The notes: generated by a model from the sequence alone, not told the origin. Shown: positions 42,848-52,276, counted from the stretch's first letter. The stretch: DNA of 64,000 bases from Nitrospira sp. (GCA_005116835.1 SWDM01000004.1:90749-154748), one strand, 5' to 3'. Made by a program: numbers and translations.

Positions 42848-42876
42848 TTGACAACCTAGCTCTGCCTTTCTAAGAT
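42848..42876 (+). promoter_or_regulatory. Sigma-70 promoter for the uracil-DNA glycosylase gene
   Basis: TTGACA (42848-42853) and TAAGAT (42871-42876) separated by 17 bases; ATG 42908 follows. A near-consensus pair in a gene-free gap. Confidence 0.65.
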
Positions 42877-42907
42877 ACCGCCACGTTTTCATCTGCTCTA
42901 TTCGATC

Positions 42908-43564
42908 ATGAGCACAACACCTCTCCAAGAACTTGCAACCTCTCTCCACAACTGCCAACGTTGCAAACTCGCGAAGATGGGCCGAACCAAGGTGGTATTC
43001 GGTGTAGGGAATCCTCATGCAAGCGTGATGTTCGTGGGGGAAGCGCCCGGCTTCAACGAAGACCAGCAAGGAGAGCCGTTTGTCGGGGCCGCAGGAAAGC
43101 TCTTGAACGACTTGCTGCAATCCGCTGGATTGTCACGCAGCGATATCTACATCGCAAACGTCATTAAGTGCCGCCCCCCAAACAACCGCGACCCAGAACC
43201 GGATGAAGTCGAGACGTGCAAACCCTTTCTCATGCAACAGATCGCCATGATCCATCCGAAACTGGTCTGCACATTGGGAAATTGGGCGACGCAAACATTG
43301 CTGGAACGGAAGGTGGGGATCACAAAAGTTCGCGGCCAGGCCTTCTACTTGAAAGACTTTGTCCTCTTCCCTCTGCTACATCCTGCTGCAGCCCTGCACC
43401 AAGAGAGCATGCTGGTCCCGCTCCGTGAAGACTTCAAGAAGTTGAAAGAATTTCTGGATCGAAACACCAAACCAGCCGAACCCACCGCAACGAACACGGT
43501 TGCTGCACCCACACTCCAGATCGAACCGCCACAACCAACCCAGATGGATCTGTTCGGGTCCTGA
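42908..43564 (+). CDS. Type-4 uracil-DNA glycosylase
   Basis: 218 residues. Four cysteines for the [4Fe-4S] cluster: CQRC (C16, C19) and the later pair in KCRPPNNRDPEPDEVETC. The catalytic pocket is FVGEAPGFNEDQQGEPFVG, with HPAAALHQE near the end. The family removes uracil from DNA formed by cytosine deamination and starts base-excision repair. Residues ~185-218 are a Pro/Thr/Gln tail ending QPTQMDLFGS; this resembles the short QxxLF-type clamp-binding peptides (QMDLFG), so it may bind the beta sliding clamp. It has its own promoter just upstream. Confidence 0.94.
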   Translation: MSTTPLQELATSLHNCQRCKLAKMGRTKVVFGVGNPHASVMFVGEAPGFNEDQQGEPFVGAAGKLLNDLLQSAGLSRSDIYIANVIKCRPPNNRDPEPDEVETCKPFLMQQIAMIHPKLVCTLGNWATQTLLERKVGITKVRGQAFYLKDFVLFPLLHPAAALHQESMLVPLREDFKKLKEFLDRNTKPAEPTATNTVAAPTLQIEPPQPTQMDLFGS

Positions 43565-43602
43565 CACCATTTGTCATCGCAGGGTTATTAGTTAGATTGC
43601 AA

Positions 43603-44238
43603 ATGAGATTGATCCAAGCAAGCACATTAGTCTTAATGCTTTCGCCCTTCTTCTCCCTGTGCCTGTTTGCGGCAGACTCACAGGAGTTACGAATTCAAAC
43701 GGTCGAGCGCAACAAAGAAAAGACAGAGTACATCGGAGAGGTGGACCGAGCCACGGTTGTGTTGAGTAACGGCCAACGTTTGAAGATTCCACTCTTTAGA
43801 GCGAAACCGATAGCGATTCTCACCTCAACCGACGGTTCATACACTCTGTTGGCCGAAGGCGCCGACTGCACCATGTGTGACGAAAGCACAACCATCAGGT
43901 TCTTTCCACTTGGATCGAATGAACTTAAAGGATCAGGCAAGCGATATTCCTATCCTGGAACATTGAATGATTTCACGTCCCAAAAACCGGTTGAAAAGAC
44001 CAGGGTTTTCTTCGGGCGGTGCATGAGCAAGCGCAGCGACGTCGTTATTTGGTTTAAAGAGTATATCGGTGATGATGGAAAGTGGCGTAAGGGCAAATCG
44101 ATCGTCCGCCCTTCAAGAAATGGCGAAATCTTCACGGAAATGAAGGACTCGGAGGCGTCACTTGAGTCTGTCCTGCGCATTGTCAGCAGAGGCCTCTGCA
44201 ACGAATTACCTGGTGTGGATGGAGAGATGGAGCCATGA
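43603..44238 (+). CDS. Unknown exported protein
   Basis: 211 residues from ATG 43603; a TTG two codons earlier is in frame. Signal peptide with core LVLMLSPFFSLCLFA then ADSQ. The mature part is beta-rich (TATVVLSNGQRLKIPLF-like) with a Cys pair in EGADCTMCDESTTIRFFPLG and single Cys residues later in GRCMSK and GLCNE, so disulfides or metal binding are possible. GC is lower than in the core genes and the gene leads into the repeat-rich interval, suggesting accessory origin. No known family. Confidence 0.6.
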   Translation: MRLIQASTLVLMLSPFFSLCLFAADSQELRIQTVERNKEKTEYIGEVDRATVVLSNGQRLKIPLFRAKPIAILTSTDGSYTLLAEGADCTMCDESTTIRFFPLGSNELKGSGKRYSYPGTLNDFTSQKPVEKTRVFFGRCMSKRSDVVIWFKEYIGDDGKWRKGKSIVRPSRNGEIFTEMKDSEASLESVLRIVSRGLCNELPGVDGEMEP

Positions 44239-44398
44239 GCTTTGAGCATACTAACCTGCTGCTCCAGGAGACCCGCTTCACACCACCTCCCCGCAGCTTC
44301 TGAACAACACCATTGTCCTTCCCATACCCAGTGGGAATTGAGGGTGAGTTACGACTTCCGAAGAGCTAGCCCAGGACCAGTTCCGCCTCAGTTTAGCG

Positions 44399-44719
44399 TC
44401 TGTCTTAACAAATCCTTACAAGCTTGCCGAACTCTTTTCCTCAACGATGCCCGCTGCTACTGCCGCGTGCATCAGCGCCCTGCTGAGTCTCGCCATAGCG
44501 AAGTCACGCGGCCCGCTCCCAGCGGGTGGCCCAGACTGTTCGACGCTCCGTTCGACCAAAGGTCTGAACGGAGCTAGTTTCTGGGCCAAGCGTGGCTGAG
44601 CGTGAGGGCAGCCAGCAGGGCGCTGGCAAGAGCGGAAGCAGCATCGGGCGGCGGTCTGGGAACGGGACAGGTACAGCCGACGACGGCTGAGCCAACCCCC
44701 TTGGCTCAGTTTATTCCTC
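44399..44719. repeat. Palindromic flank repeat, copy 1 (~321 bp)
   Basis: Starts TCTGTCTTAACAA and ends TTATTCCTC. Outer arms pair (GCATCAGCGCCCTGCTG against CAGCAGGGCGCTGGC), and the core is a hairpin GCTCCGTTC/GAACGGAGC near 44540-44575. Copy 2 at 45441-45974 matches it over its full length at high identity apart from an inserted element. Together the copies bracket the toxin-antitoxin pair. Confidence 0.8.
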
Positions 44720-44798
44720 TGCTCCGCATCGAGACGGACCGTCGCCAGCTTCACTTCGCAACCCTGGCTCCGTCCGCTCATGCGGAACGTTACACCTC

Positions 44799-44828
44799 TT
44801 GAGCACATAAGGCACACAGATGTATAAT
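44799..44828 (+). promoter_or_regulatory. Promoter for the BrnT-like toxin gene, probably leaderless
   Basis: TTGAGC (44799-44804), an 18-base spacer, and a perfect TATAAT (44823-44828). Transcription should begin near 44835-44836, which is the GTG start codon itself; no ribosome binding site is present. A leaderless mRNA is therefore likely. Confidence 0.6.
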
Positions 44829-44835
44829 CTTGGAC

Positions 44836-45114
44836 GTGAAACCGATCCGATGGAACTCCGAGAAAAGCCTTTTGCTCAAAGCGGAACGCGGCGTTTCATT
44901 CGAGGAAGTTCTTTCGGCGATCTCGAAGGGGGGTCTCATCACCGTAATGGACCATCCCAACCGGGCAAAGTATGGGCATCAAAAGATGCTTGTGGTCGCA
45001 ATACAAGGCTACGCGTACCTCGTTCCTTATGTTGAAAACGAGAACGAGATTTTTCTGAAAAGCATCATGCCAAGCCGCAAGGCGACGCGTGACTTCTTAA
45101 CGGGAGACAAGTGA
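44836..45114 (+). CDS. BrnT-like toxin (RelE-fold RNase family)
   Basis: 92 residues from GTG 44836 (TTG 44830 would add two). The opening MKPIRWNSEKSLLLKAERGVSFEEVLSAI follows the BrnT pattern of a short strand, WxxEK and a GVSFEEV helix; the later MLVVAIQGYAYLVPYV and SIMPSRKATRDFL fit the strand pair and the closing S-R-K/R motif. BrnT toxins cut mRNA and are held by a DNA-binding antitoxin encoded next. The toxin-first order seen here is the brnTA order. The two-gene unit lies between two copies of a long repeat. Confidence 0.7.
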   Translation: MKPIRWNSEKSLLLKAERGVSFEEVLSAISKGGLITVMDHPNRAKYGHQKMLVVAIQGYAYLVPYVENENEIFLKSIMPSRKATRDFLTGDK

Positions 45115-45115
45115 G

Positions 45116-45439
45116 ATGAATGACGCAAAATTATTGGAACAGGAAATTCTGGCCTCTTTTGATCGAGGTGAGTGGAGGCCCGTTCGGAACCAGAAAAGCG
45201 AGATCGCGCGGATCAAGGCATCGGCCACGGCTACCCTGCTCAAAAACAAGCGGGTCAACATTCGTATCTCGTCGCTTGACCTCGAGGGGCTGCAGGCCCG
45301 TGCTGCTGAGGAGGGCGTTCCTTACCAGACACTCATGGCAAGCGTCCTTCACAAATTTGTATCCGGTCGTCTAGTTGAGACGCAAAAACGCATACCTACG
45401 CGAACAAGTCGGACGGCACGCAAGCGCACCGCCGCTTAG
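45116..45439 (+). CDS. Ribbon-helix-helix antitoxin (BrnA/CopG-like)
   Basis: 107 residues, starting one base after the toxin stop. Central RHH segment: KRVNIRISSLDLEGLQARAAEEGVPYQTLMASVLHKFVSG, a DNA-binding strand followed by two helices. The N-terminal ~35 residues (DAKLLEQEILASFDRGEWRPV) probably contact the toxin; the C-terminal tail is Arg/Thr-rich. It should block the toxin and repress the operon. The right-hand flank repeat begins two bases after its stop. Confidence 0.8.
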   Translation: MNDAKLLEQEILASFDRGEWRPVRNQKSEIARIKASATATLLKNKRVNIRISSLDLEGLQARAAEEGVPYQTLMASVLHKFVSGRLVETQKRIPTRTSRTARKRTAA

Positions 45440-45440
45440 C

Positions 45441-45974
45441 TCTGTCTCAACAATTTCCTCCAAGTTAGCTGACCTTCTCCCCAACGACGCCCGCTGCTGC
45501 TACCGCGTGCATCAGCGCCCTGCTGAGTCTCGCCCGAGCCAGCAATATTCATGAACGCTTCCGCTGCATTCGCGGATTCGCCGCTGCGACAAGCCTGGAC
45601 GCGGTAGCCCAGCGGCCAGGCAGGCGGGCTCGCCATTCGGTCGGTCAACATACTGTTTCAAGTATGCCTCCCTCCCTCACGACTCCGCGCGCCTGTCTCG
45701 CATGGCGACTGCGCGATTTCGCCACGAATCGTCATGAATAATGCTGGCTAGCGAAGTCACGCGCCCCGCTCCCAGCGGGTGGCACAGACTGTTCGACGCT
45801 CCGTTCGACCATCGGTCGGAACGGAGCTAGTTTCTGGGCCAAGCGTGGCTGAGCGTGAGGGCGAGCCAGCAGGGCGCTGGCAATAGCGGCAGTAGTAGTG
45901 GGCGGCAATTCTGGGAGCGGGACAGGCACCGCCGAAGACGGCTGAGCCAGTCCCCTGGGATCAATTTATTCCTC
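45441..45974. repeat. Palindromic flank repeat, copy 2 (interrupted)
   Basis: Matches copy 1 from TCTGTCTCAACAA to TTATTCCTC, but is split after CGCCCG by a 213-bp insert; the match resumes at AGCGAAGTCACGCG. Uninterrupted copy 1 shows the empty site as CGCCATAGCGAAGTC. Begins directly after the antitoxin stop codon. Confidence 0.8.
45537..45749. mobile_element. MITE-like insertion, 213 bp with 18-bp terminal inverted repeats
   Basis: Ends: AGCCAGCAATATTCATGA on the left, TCATGAATAATGCTGGCT on the right; these are inverted repeats with 17 of 18 matches. The interior has no ORF of note, so it is non-autonomous. It sits inside repeat copy 2, and copy 1 provides the uninterrupted reference. No clear target-site duplication was found. 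Confidence 0.75.
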
Positions 45975-46178
45975 AAAGTCGATCGGGAGGATCGTGGCCG
46001 CCGATGACCGGATGAATCGGGACACAACTTGCCGCAGCGCGCGACCGTTGCTCTGCAGTTGCAACGGCGAAGCCTGTACTGTTTGAGGCTCGGCGAGTTT
46101 ACAGGCTTCGAGCGAGCAAGGCGTAGTTGGGTGATTCAGGAGGTCCTGCGGCGGTGCGCATCCTCCCGAGCGGCGATC

Positions 46179-46634
46179 CTAAGCTTTTGTCTTGATCGTG
46201 GACTGGGGGTCTGACTCGGCAGCCTCGCCGCCTTCTTCTTCGGCAGGCTTTTCCTCTTCCGGCACATCGAACCAGGACACGAGCATTTCATCCCACCAGG
46301 CTTCATCGATCTCTTTCCCGGGATCGTTCCCGAGAAACGAAACATCGTCCTTCGTCACGTTTGGACCGACGAGTTGAGGCTGGAACTTGGCTCGCTCGAT
46401 AATTTCCTTCGTCGCATAGCCTCCGATAACCCAGGAGTCAGGATCGGCTCGGCGCGATTTGTAGGCTTTGAGCTCGATCTTGAGATACATAAAAATCTGC
46501 TGTTGCGCAGGATCCCCGACACCGGATTGAGGAAGCCCCAAGGTCTTCTCAATCTTCTTGCGCCAATGCCGGTCGTCGTAACGCGACGTAATCAGCTGGA
46601 GCATGGTCTTTCCAAGTTCGGCATCGAGCGGCAT
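46179..46634 (-). CDS. Conserved unknown cytosolic protein
   Basis: 151 residues from ATG 46634, chosen for AAGGAG with a 6-base spacer. The N-terminal two thirds are helical and basic (RYDDRHWRKKIEKTLGLPQSG, FMYLKIELKAYKSRRA), the middle has WVIGGYATKEIIERAKFQPQ, and the tail is strongly acidic (PEEEKPAEEEGGEAAESD). No signal peptide or membrane helix. No family recognised. Codon use is like the core genes. Upstream of it lies the dienelactone hydrolase gene, same strand, 117 bases away. Confidence 0.65.
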   Translation of the reverse strand: MPLDAELGKTMLQLITSRYDDRHWRKKIEKTLGLPQSGVGDPAQQQIFMYLKIELKAYKSRRADPDSWVIGGYATKEIIERAKFQPQLVGPNVTKDDVSFLGNDPGKEIDEAWWDEMLVSWFDVPEEEKPAEEEGGEAAESDPQSTIKTKA

Positions 46635-46751
46635 GAACACTCCTTCGTGTCGTCACGTCTTGAAGTCGAATGTCATCAAGTCATCATCAGAATGTCCGGA
46701 GATCTACGACGTGATGACTTTTCGACTTGAAGACGTGAGACAGGTATTCCC

Positions 46752-47459
46752 TTACGATTTCAAATGTTGACCGAAGAAAGACAGCGCCCGAGCCCATGCA
46801 TCTTTGGCCGCTTCAGGACGATACACAGTCTTGTCTGTATCCCTGAAGAACGCATGGGGCGCGCCGGGATAGGTTTTGATCTCACCGGACTTACTATATT
46901 TCTTGAACCCTGCCGCGAGCCGTTGGACATCCGCCTTGGTTATCCAGCCGTCATCCTCCCCATAGAGGTACAGGACCGGAGCCGACAGCTGTTGCAGCGG
47001 TGCAGCGGGATTCGGCACCTGACCATAGAACGGCACAGCCGCCTTCACATCTTTGTTCACGCAAGGCAGCATGAGCGCATAGGATCCGCCCATGCAAAAT
47101 CCGGTCACTCCGATTCTTGCGGCATCAACCTCCGGAACAGACTTGAGATAGGTTACCGTGGCGTTCAGATCCTTGAGTCCATCTTCCTGCTGGAGCGTAT
47201 TCATCAACTTGCCTGCCTCGCCGGCGTCGGTGGTAAGGGCATTCCCTAACCGGGAGTAGAGATCTGGCGCAATCGCCACGTACCCCTCAGCGGCATAACG
47301 CTTTGCCACGTCCTTGATATGGTCGGTCAGTCCCCACCATTCCTGAATCACGATGATTGCCGGGCGTCGCTCCTTGGTCTGCGGTGCTGCCACATAGGCC
47401 CGCATCGTGACCTTGTCGCTGGGATACTGGACCAGTGTTTCTCTGATTGACTCGGCCAT
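46752..47459 (-). CDS. Dienelactone hydrolase family protein
   Basis: 235 residues from ATG 47459, preceded by GGAGGT; the longer frame is upstream intergenic sequence. An alpha/beta hydrolase with IQEWWGLTDHIKDVAKR (the catalytic-Glu region of DLH), VTGFCMGGSYALML (Cys nucleophile), YGEDDGWI (Asp) and GAPHAFFRD (His). The Cys-Asp-His triad is the DLH mark. It would open lactones or esters in the cytosol; the true substrate is unknown since no aromatic-degradation genes are nearby. Confidence 0.9.
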   Translation of the reverse strand: MAESIRETLVQYPSDKVTMRAYVAAPQTKERRPAIIVIQEWWGLTDHIKDVAKRYAAEGYVAIAPDLYSRLGNALTTDAGEAGKLMNTLQQEDGLKDLNATVTYLKSVPEVDAARIGVTGFCMGGSYALMLPCVNKDVKAAVPFYGQVPNPAAPLQQLSAPVLYLYGEDDGWITKADVQRLAAGFKKYSKSGEIKTYPGAPHAFFRDTDKTVYRPEAAKDAWARALSFFGQHLKS

Positions 47460-47575
47460 AATGCACCTCCAACCTGGCGCAATTATGAATGAGAAATTTT
47501 GAATGATGAATTGGAATAGGAAACCATTCAACACTCATCATTCAACATTCAAAATTGCAACTGTCGCCTTAGCGA

Positions 47576-48943
47576 TCAGTTGCCTGCAACCATCATCTCG
47601 GCAATCTTCACGGTCGGGCTGGTGATGCGCCCACGAAAGACCAGGTCGTTGCCGATCATCTCGATCCCAGCAAACATCTCTTTCAGGTTGCCGGCAATCG
47701 TAATCTCTTCCACAGGATAGGCCAACTCGCCCCCTTCGATCCAAAACCCAGCGGCTCCCCGTGAATAATCACCTGTGACCATGTTGATGCCGAAACCGAT
47801 CAGGTCCGTGACATATAAGCCCTGTTTCACGGTCTTGATAATATCCTGCACCGTCTTCGTCCCTGGCGCGAGATAGAAATTTGTGGGACCGACCGACGGA
47901 TTCTCCCCGACGCTTCGCGAGGCATTACCGGTCGACGCCAACCCGAGCTTCCTTCCAGAATAGGTATCGAGCAGGTAGCTCTTCAATACCCCTCGCTCCA
48001 CCACGGTCGTCCTTCTGGTCGGCAGTCCTTCGCCATCGAATGGTCGGGAGCCCAGCCCTCCGACCACTCGCCCATCGTCATAGACTGTCACATAGTCCGG
48101 AGCCAAGGGCTTGTCTAATTGGCCGGCCAAGAACGACGCCCCTTTATAGAGCGCGTACCCTGACACAGCGCCACAGAGATTTCCCATAAGACTGCCGGCC
48201 ATCTCGGGATCGAGGACGACAGGAACCCGTTGGGTCGCCACTTTTCTCGCTCCGAGCTTTCTGACGGTCCGCCGCGCCGCTTCCAATCCCACAGCCTCAG
48301 GAGAATCCAGCTTGGCGAACTTCCGTTGCACGGCATACCAGGAGTCTCGTTGCATGGCCCCTGTCTCCGGATCGGTTGCGATGGGTGACACCGACATGGA
48401 GAAACTGGAGCTTTGATACTCGCCCAGAAACCCGTGACTGTTACCTAGCACCACTCGCCCCGAAGAGGAGTCGAAGTCGCCTCCTTCAGAATTCGTCACG
48501 CGCTCATCCGTCGACATGGCCGCAGCCTCGACCCGTTTGGCCAATTCAATCTGCTGTTCCGTATTCAACCTGGTCGAATCGTACAGATCGAAGTCCGGTA
48601 TCTCTCCCGCCATTTGATCCGCCACCGGTAAGCCGGACACCTGATCCTCCACAACGGCCTTAGCCAGGGTACAGGTCTCGCCGACAAGGTGATTCAAGGA
48701 TTCCACTGAAAAATCTGATGTGGAAGTACTGGCGGAACGCTTGCCGACAAATACGCGCAACCCGAGACGTTTTTCCCGCGCTTTTGTGAGCCGATCGACG
48801 GCGCCCAACCGCACTTGCACTGAAAACGTTTCACCGTCGGCGATGATGATATCCGCTTCCGTCGCTCCACTACGCTTCGCCTTGGCCAAGAGATCCAACG
48901 CAAGCTGGCCATACCCATCACGCTGTTGTATTTGCTGATTCAT
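47576..48943 (-). CDS. tldE: TldE/PmbA-type modulator of the TldD protease
   Basis: 455 residues, the partner of the next gene. It has the TldD/PmbA fold (GATEADIIIADGETFSVQVRLG, SNSHGFLGEYQSSSFSMSV-like, STGNASRSVGENPSVGPTN, and GFGINMVTGDYSRGAAGFWIEGG) but lacks HExxxH, as usual for the E subunit. TldD/TldE is a cytosolic zinc protease that trims peptides such as microcin precursors. Its ATG overlaps the tldD stop by four bases; both are minus strand. Confidence 0.93.
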   Translation of the reverse strand: MNQQIQQRDGYGQLALDLLAKAKRSGATEADIIIADGETFSVQVRLGAVDRLTKAREKRLGLRVFVGKRSASTSTSDFSVESLNHLVGETCTLAKAVVEDQVSGLPVADQMAGEIPDFDLYDSTRLNTEQQIELAKRVEAAAMSTDERVTNSEGGDFDSSSGRVVLGNSHGFLGEYQSSSFSMSVSPIATDPETGAMQRDSWYAVQRKFAKLDSPEAVGLEAARRTVRKLGARKVATQRVPVVLDPEMAGSLMGNLCGAVSGYALYKGASFLAGQLDKPLAPDYVTVYDDGRVVGGLGSRPFDGEGLPTRRTTVVERGVLKSYLLDTYSGRKLGLASTGNASRSVGENPSVGPTNFYLAPGTKTVQDIIKTVKQGLYVTDLIGFGINMVTGDYSRGAAGFWIEGGELAYPVEEITIAGNLKEMFAGIEMIGNDLVFRGRITSPTVKIAEMMVAGN

Positions 48944-50370
48944 CGCTGAGTCCCACCCACGGTAATTTCATCGATCCGAATGGTCGGCAACCCGACGCCC
49001 ACCGGAACGGACTGCCCGTCTTTGCCACAGGTACCGATGCCTTCATCGAGCTTGAGGTCGTGCCCGACCATCGAGACTTTGGTAAGAATATCCGGCCCGC
49101 TGCCGATCAATGTCGCGCCCTTGACCGGCCTTGTAACTTTCCCCCCCTCGATCAAGTAGGCCTCACTGGCGGAAAACACAAATTTACCGTTGGTGATATC
49201 CACCTGCCCCCCGCCGAACGAGACGGCATAGAGTCCACGATCGACGGAGCGAATGATCTCCTCAGGGTCCGACGTCCCGGCCAGCATAAAAGTATTGGTC
49301 ATCCGCGGTAGCACCACACTTTGGTAACTTTCTCGCCGCCCGTTCCCTGTGAGAGGAATGCCCATCAGTCGCGCATTGAGTTTATCGGTGATATAGCCGC
49401 GCAGAATTCCCTGTTCGATAAGCATGGTACGACCGGTTGGAGTGCCTTCGTCATCCATGTTGAGTGAGCCCCGCCGGCCAGGCAAGGTACCATCATCGAC
49501 GATGGTACAGACGTCGGACGCCACCCGTTTCCCAAGAAGATTCGAAAATGCCGATGTCTTCTTGCGATTGAAATCCGCTTCCAGGCCATGGCCGATGGCT
49601 TCATGCAACAAGATCCCGGGCCAACCACCACCCAACACGACCGGCATGACACCAGCCGGCGCCTCCACAGCAGACAGATTGAGAATCGCTTCACGCGCCG
49701 CTTCACGCGCGAACCGCAGATATCGATCACCCTCGTAATAAAACTGAAATCCAACACGGCCGCCTCCGCCAAACGAGCCGGCTTGACGTTGGCCGTTCTC
49801 CTCGGCGATGCAGGTCACTTGCAGCCTCGAAAGCGGCTGCACATCCCCGACCAACGTTCCCTCCGAGGTCGCCACCATCACCACCTTATATTCCGTATTG
49901 AACGAGGCCATGACATTCTTGATGCGCGGGTCGTACCGGCGCGCTTCAACATCGATGGCATTCAAGAGGGACACGCGCTCCGCTGTGGCAACTTCGGCCT
50001 GAGTCCGGTCGATCGGGTAAAGATCCCTGGTGGGGCGATGATGAACGGGAACCGGAACCGTGTTGGTTCCACCGGGCGAGTTGGCAATGTACCGAGCCGT
50101 ATCTGCCGCCAGTTCGAGATCCTTCTTCGTCAACTCGTCGGAGTAGGCAAAGCCGGTTTTTTCTCCCGCTGTTGCCCGCACCCCCACACCCTGAGACACA
50201 CTCTTCGTCGCGCGTTTGACAAGGGATTCTTCCATCGAGACAGATTCGGACACGCAGGATTCAAAGTAGAGATCGGCATAGTCGACATCGCGAACCTTCA
50301 CCCTCCCGAGCGCCCCAAACACCTCGCTCTCGGTCAGACCAAATGACTTCAACTGAACAAGATCACCCAT
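48940..50370 (-). CDS. tldD: TldD-family zinc protease
   Basis: 476 residues from ATG 50370; TTG 50379 is possible. The metal motif HEAIGHGLEADFNRK (HExxxH) is in the centre, and the rest follows TldD: DVDYADLYFESCVSESVSMEE, LLNAIDVEARRYDPRI, GRRGSLNMDDEGTP and SGPDILTKVSMVGHDLKLDEG with a conserved Cys in GTCGKDGQSVPVGVG. It makes the proteolytic subunit of the TldD-TldE complex. It lies immediately upstream of tldE. Confidence 0.95.
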   Translation of the reverse strand: MGDLVQLKSFGLTESEVFGALGRVKVRDVDYADLYFESCVSESVSMEESLVKRATKSVSQGVGVRATAGEKTGFAYSDELTKKDLELAADTARYIANSPGGTNTVPVPVHHRPTRDLYPIDRTQAEVATAERVSLLNAIDVEARRYDPRIKNVMASFNTEYKVVMVATSEGTLVGDVQPLSRLQVTCIAEENGQRQAGSFGGGGRVGFQFYYEGDRYLRFAREAAREAILNLSAVEAPAGVMPVVLGGGWPGILLHEAIGHGLEADFNRKKTSAFSNLLGKRVASDVCTIVDDGTLPGRRGSLNMDDEGTPTGRTMLIEQGILRGYITDKLNARLMGIPLTGNGRRESYQSVVLPRMTNTFMLAGTSDPEEIIRSVDRGLYAVSFGGGQVDITNGKFVFSASEAYLIEGGKVTRPVKGATLIGSGPDILTKVSMVGHDLKLDEGIGTCGKDGQSVPVGVGLPTIRIDEITVGGTQR

Positions 50371-50494
50371 GGTTTGCAAGTCCTTATAACCATTACTATG
50401 CGGATTGACGTGGAAGTATAGCTGATCACTTTCCGCAGGCGCAACGACATTTCATCCAACTCATCGCTTTTACAGGACTTTTACGAAAATTTGT

Positions 50495-50523
50495 TTGACA
50501 ATCTTTTCCCTCACCAGTAGACT
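50495..50523 (+). promoter_or_regulatory. Sigma-70 promoter for uppS and the genes behind it
   Basis: TTGACA (50495-50500), 17-base spacer, TAGACT (50518-50523), 56 bases before the uppS ATG. A consensus -35 with a good -10, and the only clear pair in the tldD/uppS gap. Confidence 0.65.
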
Positions 50524-50579
50524 TTGCTCGCCTACCATACAAACTATTTGCGCGAAGGGCCTTCACCTACAGCACAATT

Positions 50580-51365
<786 letters not shown>

Positions 51366-51390
51366 TATAGTGGGCGACCTCAACCTTCCC

Positions 51391-52266
51391 ATGCAGGACC
51401 ACAAAGCTGGCGGCGATCAGCAGGCTGAACCAAAGCCGGTGGCCACGCCCAGATTCGACCCTCGACGGATCTACACCATTCTCGTTCTCGTGCCGCTCTT
51501 ATACGCCGTCATTCGCTATTTCCCGCCCCTCGCATTTTCTGCTGTCGTGGTAGTGGCCGGAGCGCTCGCCCTCTTCGAGTTCTACCGATTATGCTTTAAC
51601 GACCGCAGCCCCTCCTGGCTGATAGGAATCGGCCTGACAGGATTTGCCGGCCTGGTTTTCGGCGCTCATTGGCCCGGCATCATCGTGCCCACGCTCCTGG
51701 CCACACTCCTGTGTATCACGTCGGTCCCGCTCCTCGGCGGCTCTCCTCTTGAGCAGAATCTGCGGGATAGCGCCATGACCCTGTTCGGTGTGCTCTACCT
51801 GGGCCTCACACTCAGCACGATCTCAATGACCAGGCTCCTGCCCCAGGGTGAATGGCTGATCATCTTTCTTCTACTGGTAACCTGGGCATCCGATACCGGC
51901 GCCTACTATGTTGGGACATTGTACGGACGCCATCGACTCGCTCCCACAATCAGCCCAAAAAAAACTTTCGAGGGCTTGGTTGGAGGCTTGATTAGTGCCA
52001 TAATCGCCGGGTACGCGGCTCGGTGGTGGTTTCTTCCTGAGCTGTCCGGTTTCGACTGTCTGATTCTGGGTGTCCTGCTGACGATCGTAGGCCTCTGGGG
52101 CGACCTGGCCGAATCGGCGATGAAACGGAGCGCAGGAATGAAGGACTCCGGTGGGATACTCCCGGGGCACGGAGGCATGCTTGACCGTCTCGATAGTCTC
52201 TTGTTCACCGCCCCTGTCTTCTACTACTATGTAACGATGGCAAGTCGGTTACGAGTCATGGAGTGA
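51391..52266 (+). CDS. cdsA: Phosphatidate cytidylyltransferase
   Basis: 291 residues from ATG 51391; GTG 51349 (overlapping uppS) and GTG 51370 are possible. About eight membrane helices. The CDP-alcohol synthesis signature is at the end: SPKKTFEGLVGGLISA, WGDLAESAMKRSAGMKDSGGILPGHGGMLDRLDS with Asp residues for Mg. It makes CDP-diacylglycerol from phosphatidic acid and CTP in the inner membrane. Between uppS and dxr. Confidence 0.95.
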   Translation: MQDHKAGGDQQAEPKPVATPRFDPRRIYTILVLVPLLYAVIRYFPPLAFSAVVVVAGALALFEFYRLCFNDRSPSWLIGIGLTGFAGLVFGAHWPGIIVPTLLATLLCITSVPLLGGSPLEQNLRDSAMTLFGVLYLGLTLSTISMTRLLPQGEWLIIFLLLVTWASDTGAYYVGTLYGRHRLAPTISPKKTFEGLVGGLISAIIAGYAARWWFLPELSGFDCLILGVLLTIVGLWGDLAESAMKRSAGMKDSGGILPGHGGMLDRLDSLLFTAPVFYYYVTMASRLRVME

Positions 52267-52276
52267 AGGAGCCTCA

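Larger units (their letters stand above)
44239..44835. other. Gene-free interval with palindromic repeat copy 1 and a promoter
   Basis: 597 bases. 44399-44719 is repeat copy 1 (separate entry). 44720-44798 shows nothing clear. The right end carries the toxin promoter. An ORF in the minus direction over the repeat is an artefact of the palindrome. Confidence 0.55.
45440..46178. other. Gene-free interval with repeat copy 2, an inserted element and a hairpin
   Basis: 739 bases. 45441-45974 is repeat copy 2, carrying the 213-bp element at 45537-45749. A perfect 10-bp hairpin GAAGCCTGTA/TACAGGCTTC lies at 46069-46109. No protein-coding gene is credible; minus-strand ORFs mirror the palindrome. 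Confidence 0.55.

Noticed and set aside
44416-45929. Minus-strand ORFs over the two flank repeats with similar protein sequence
   Set aside because: The similarity is due to the duplicated palindromic DNA; frames are interrupted by the inserted element and have no start signals.
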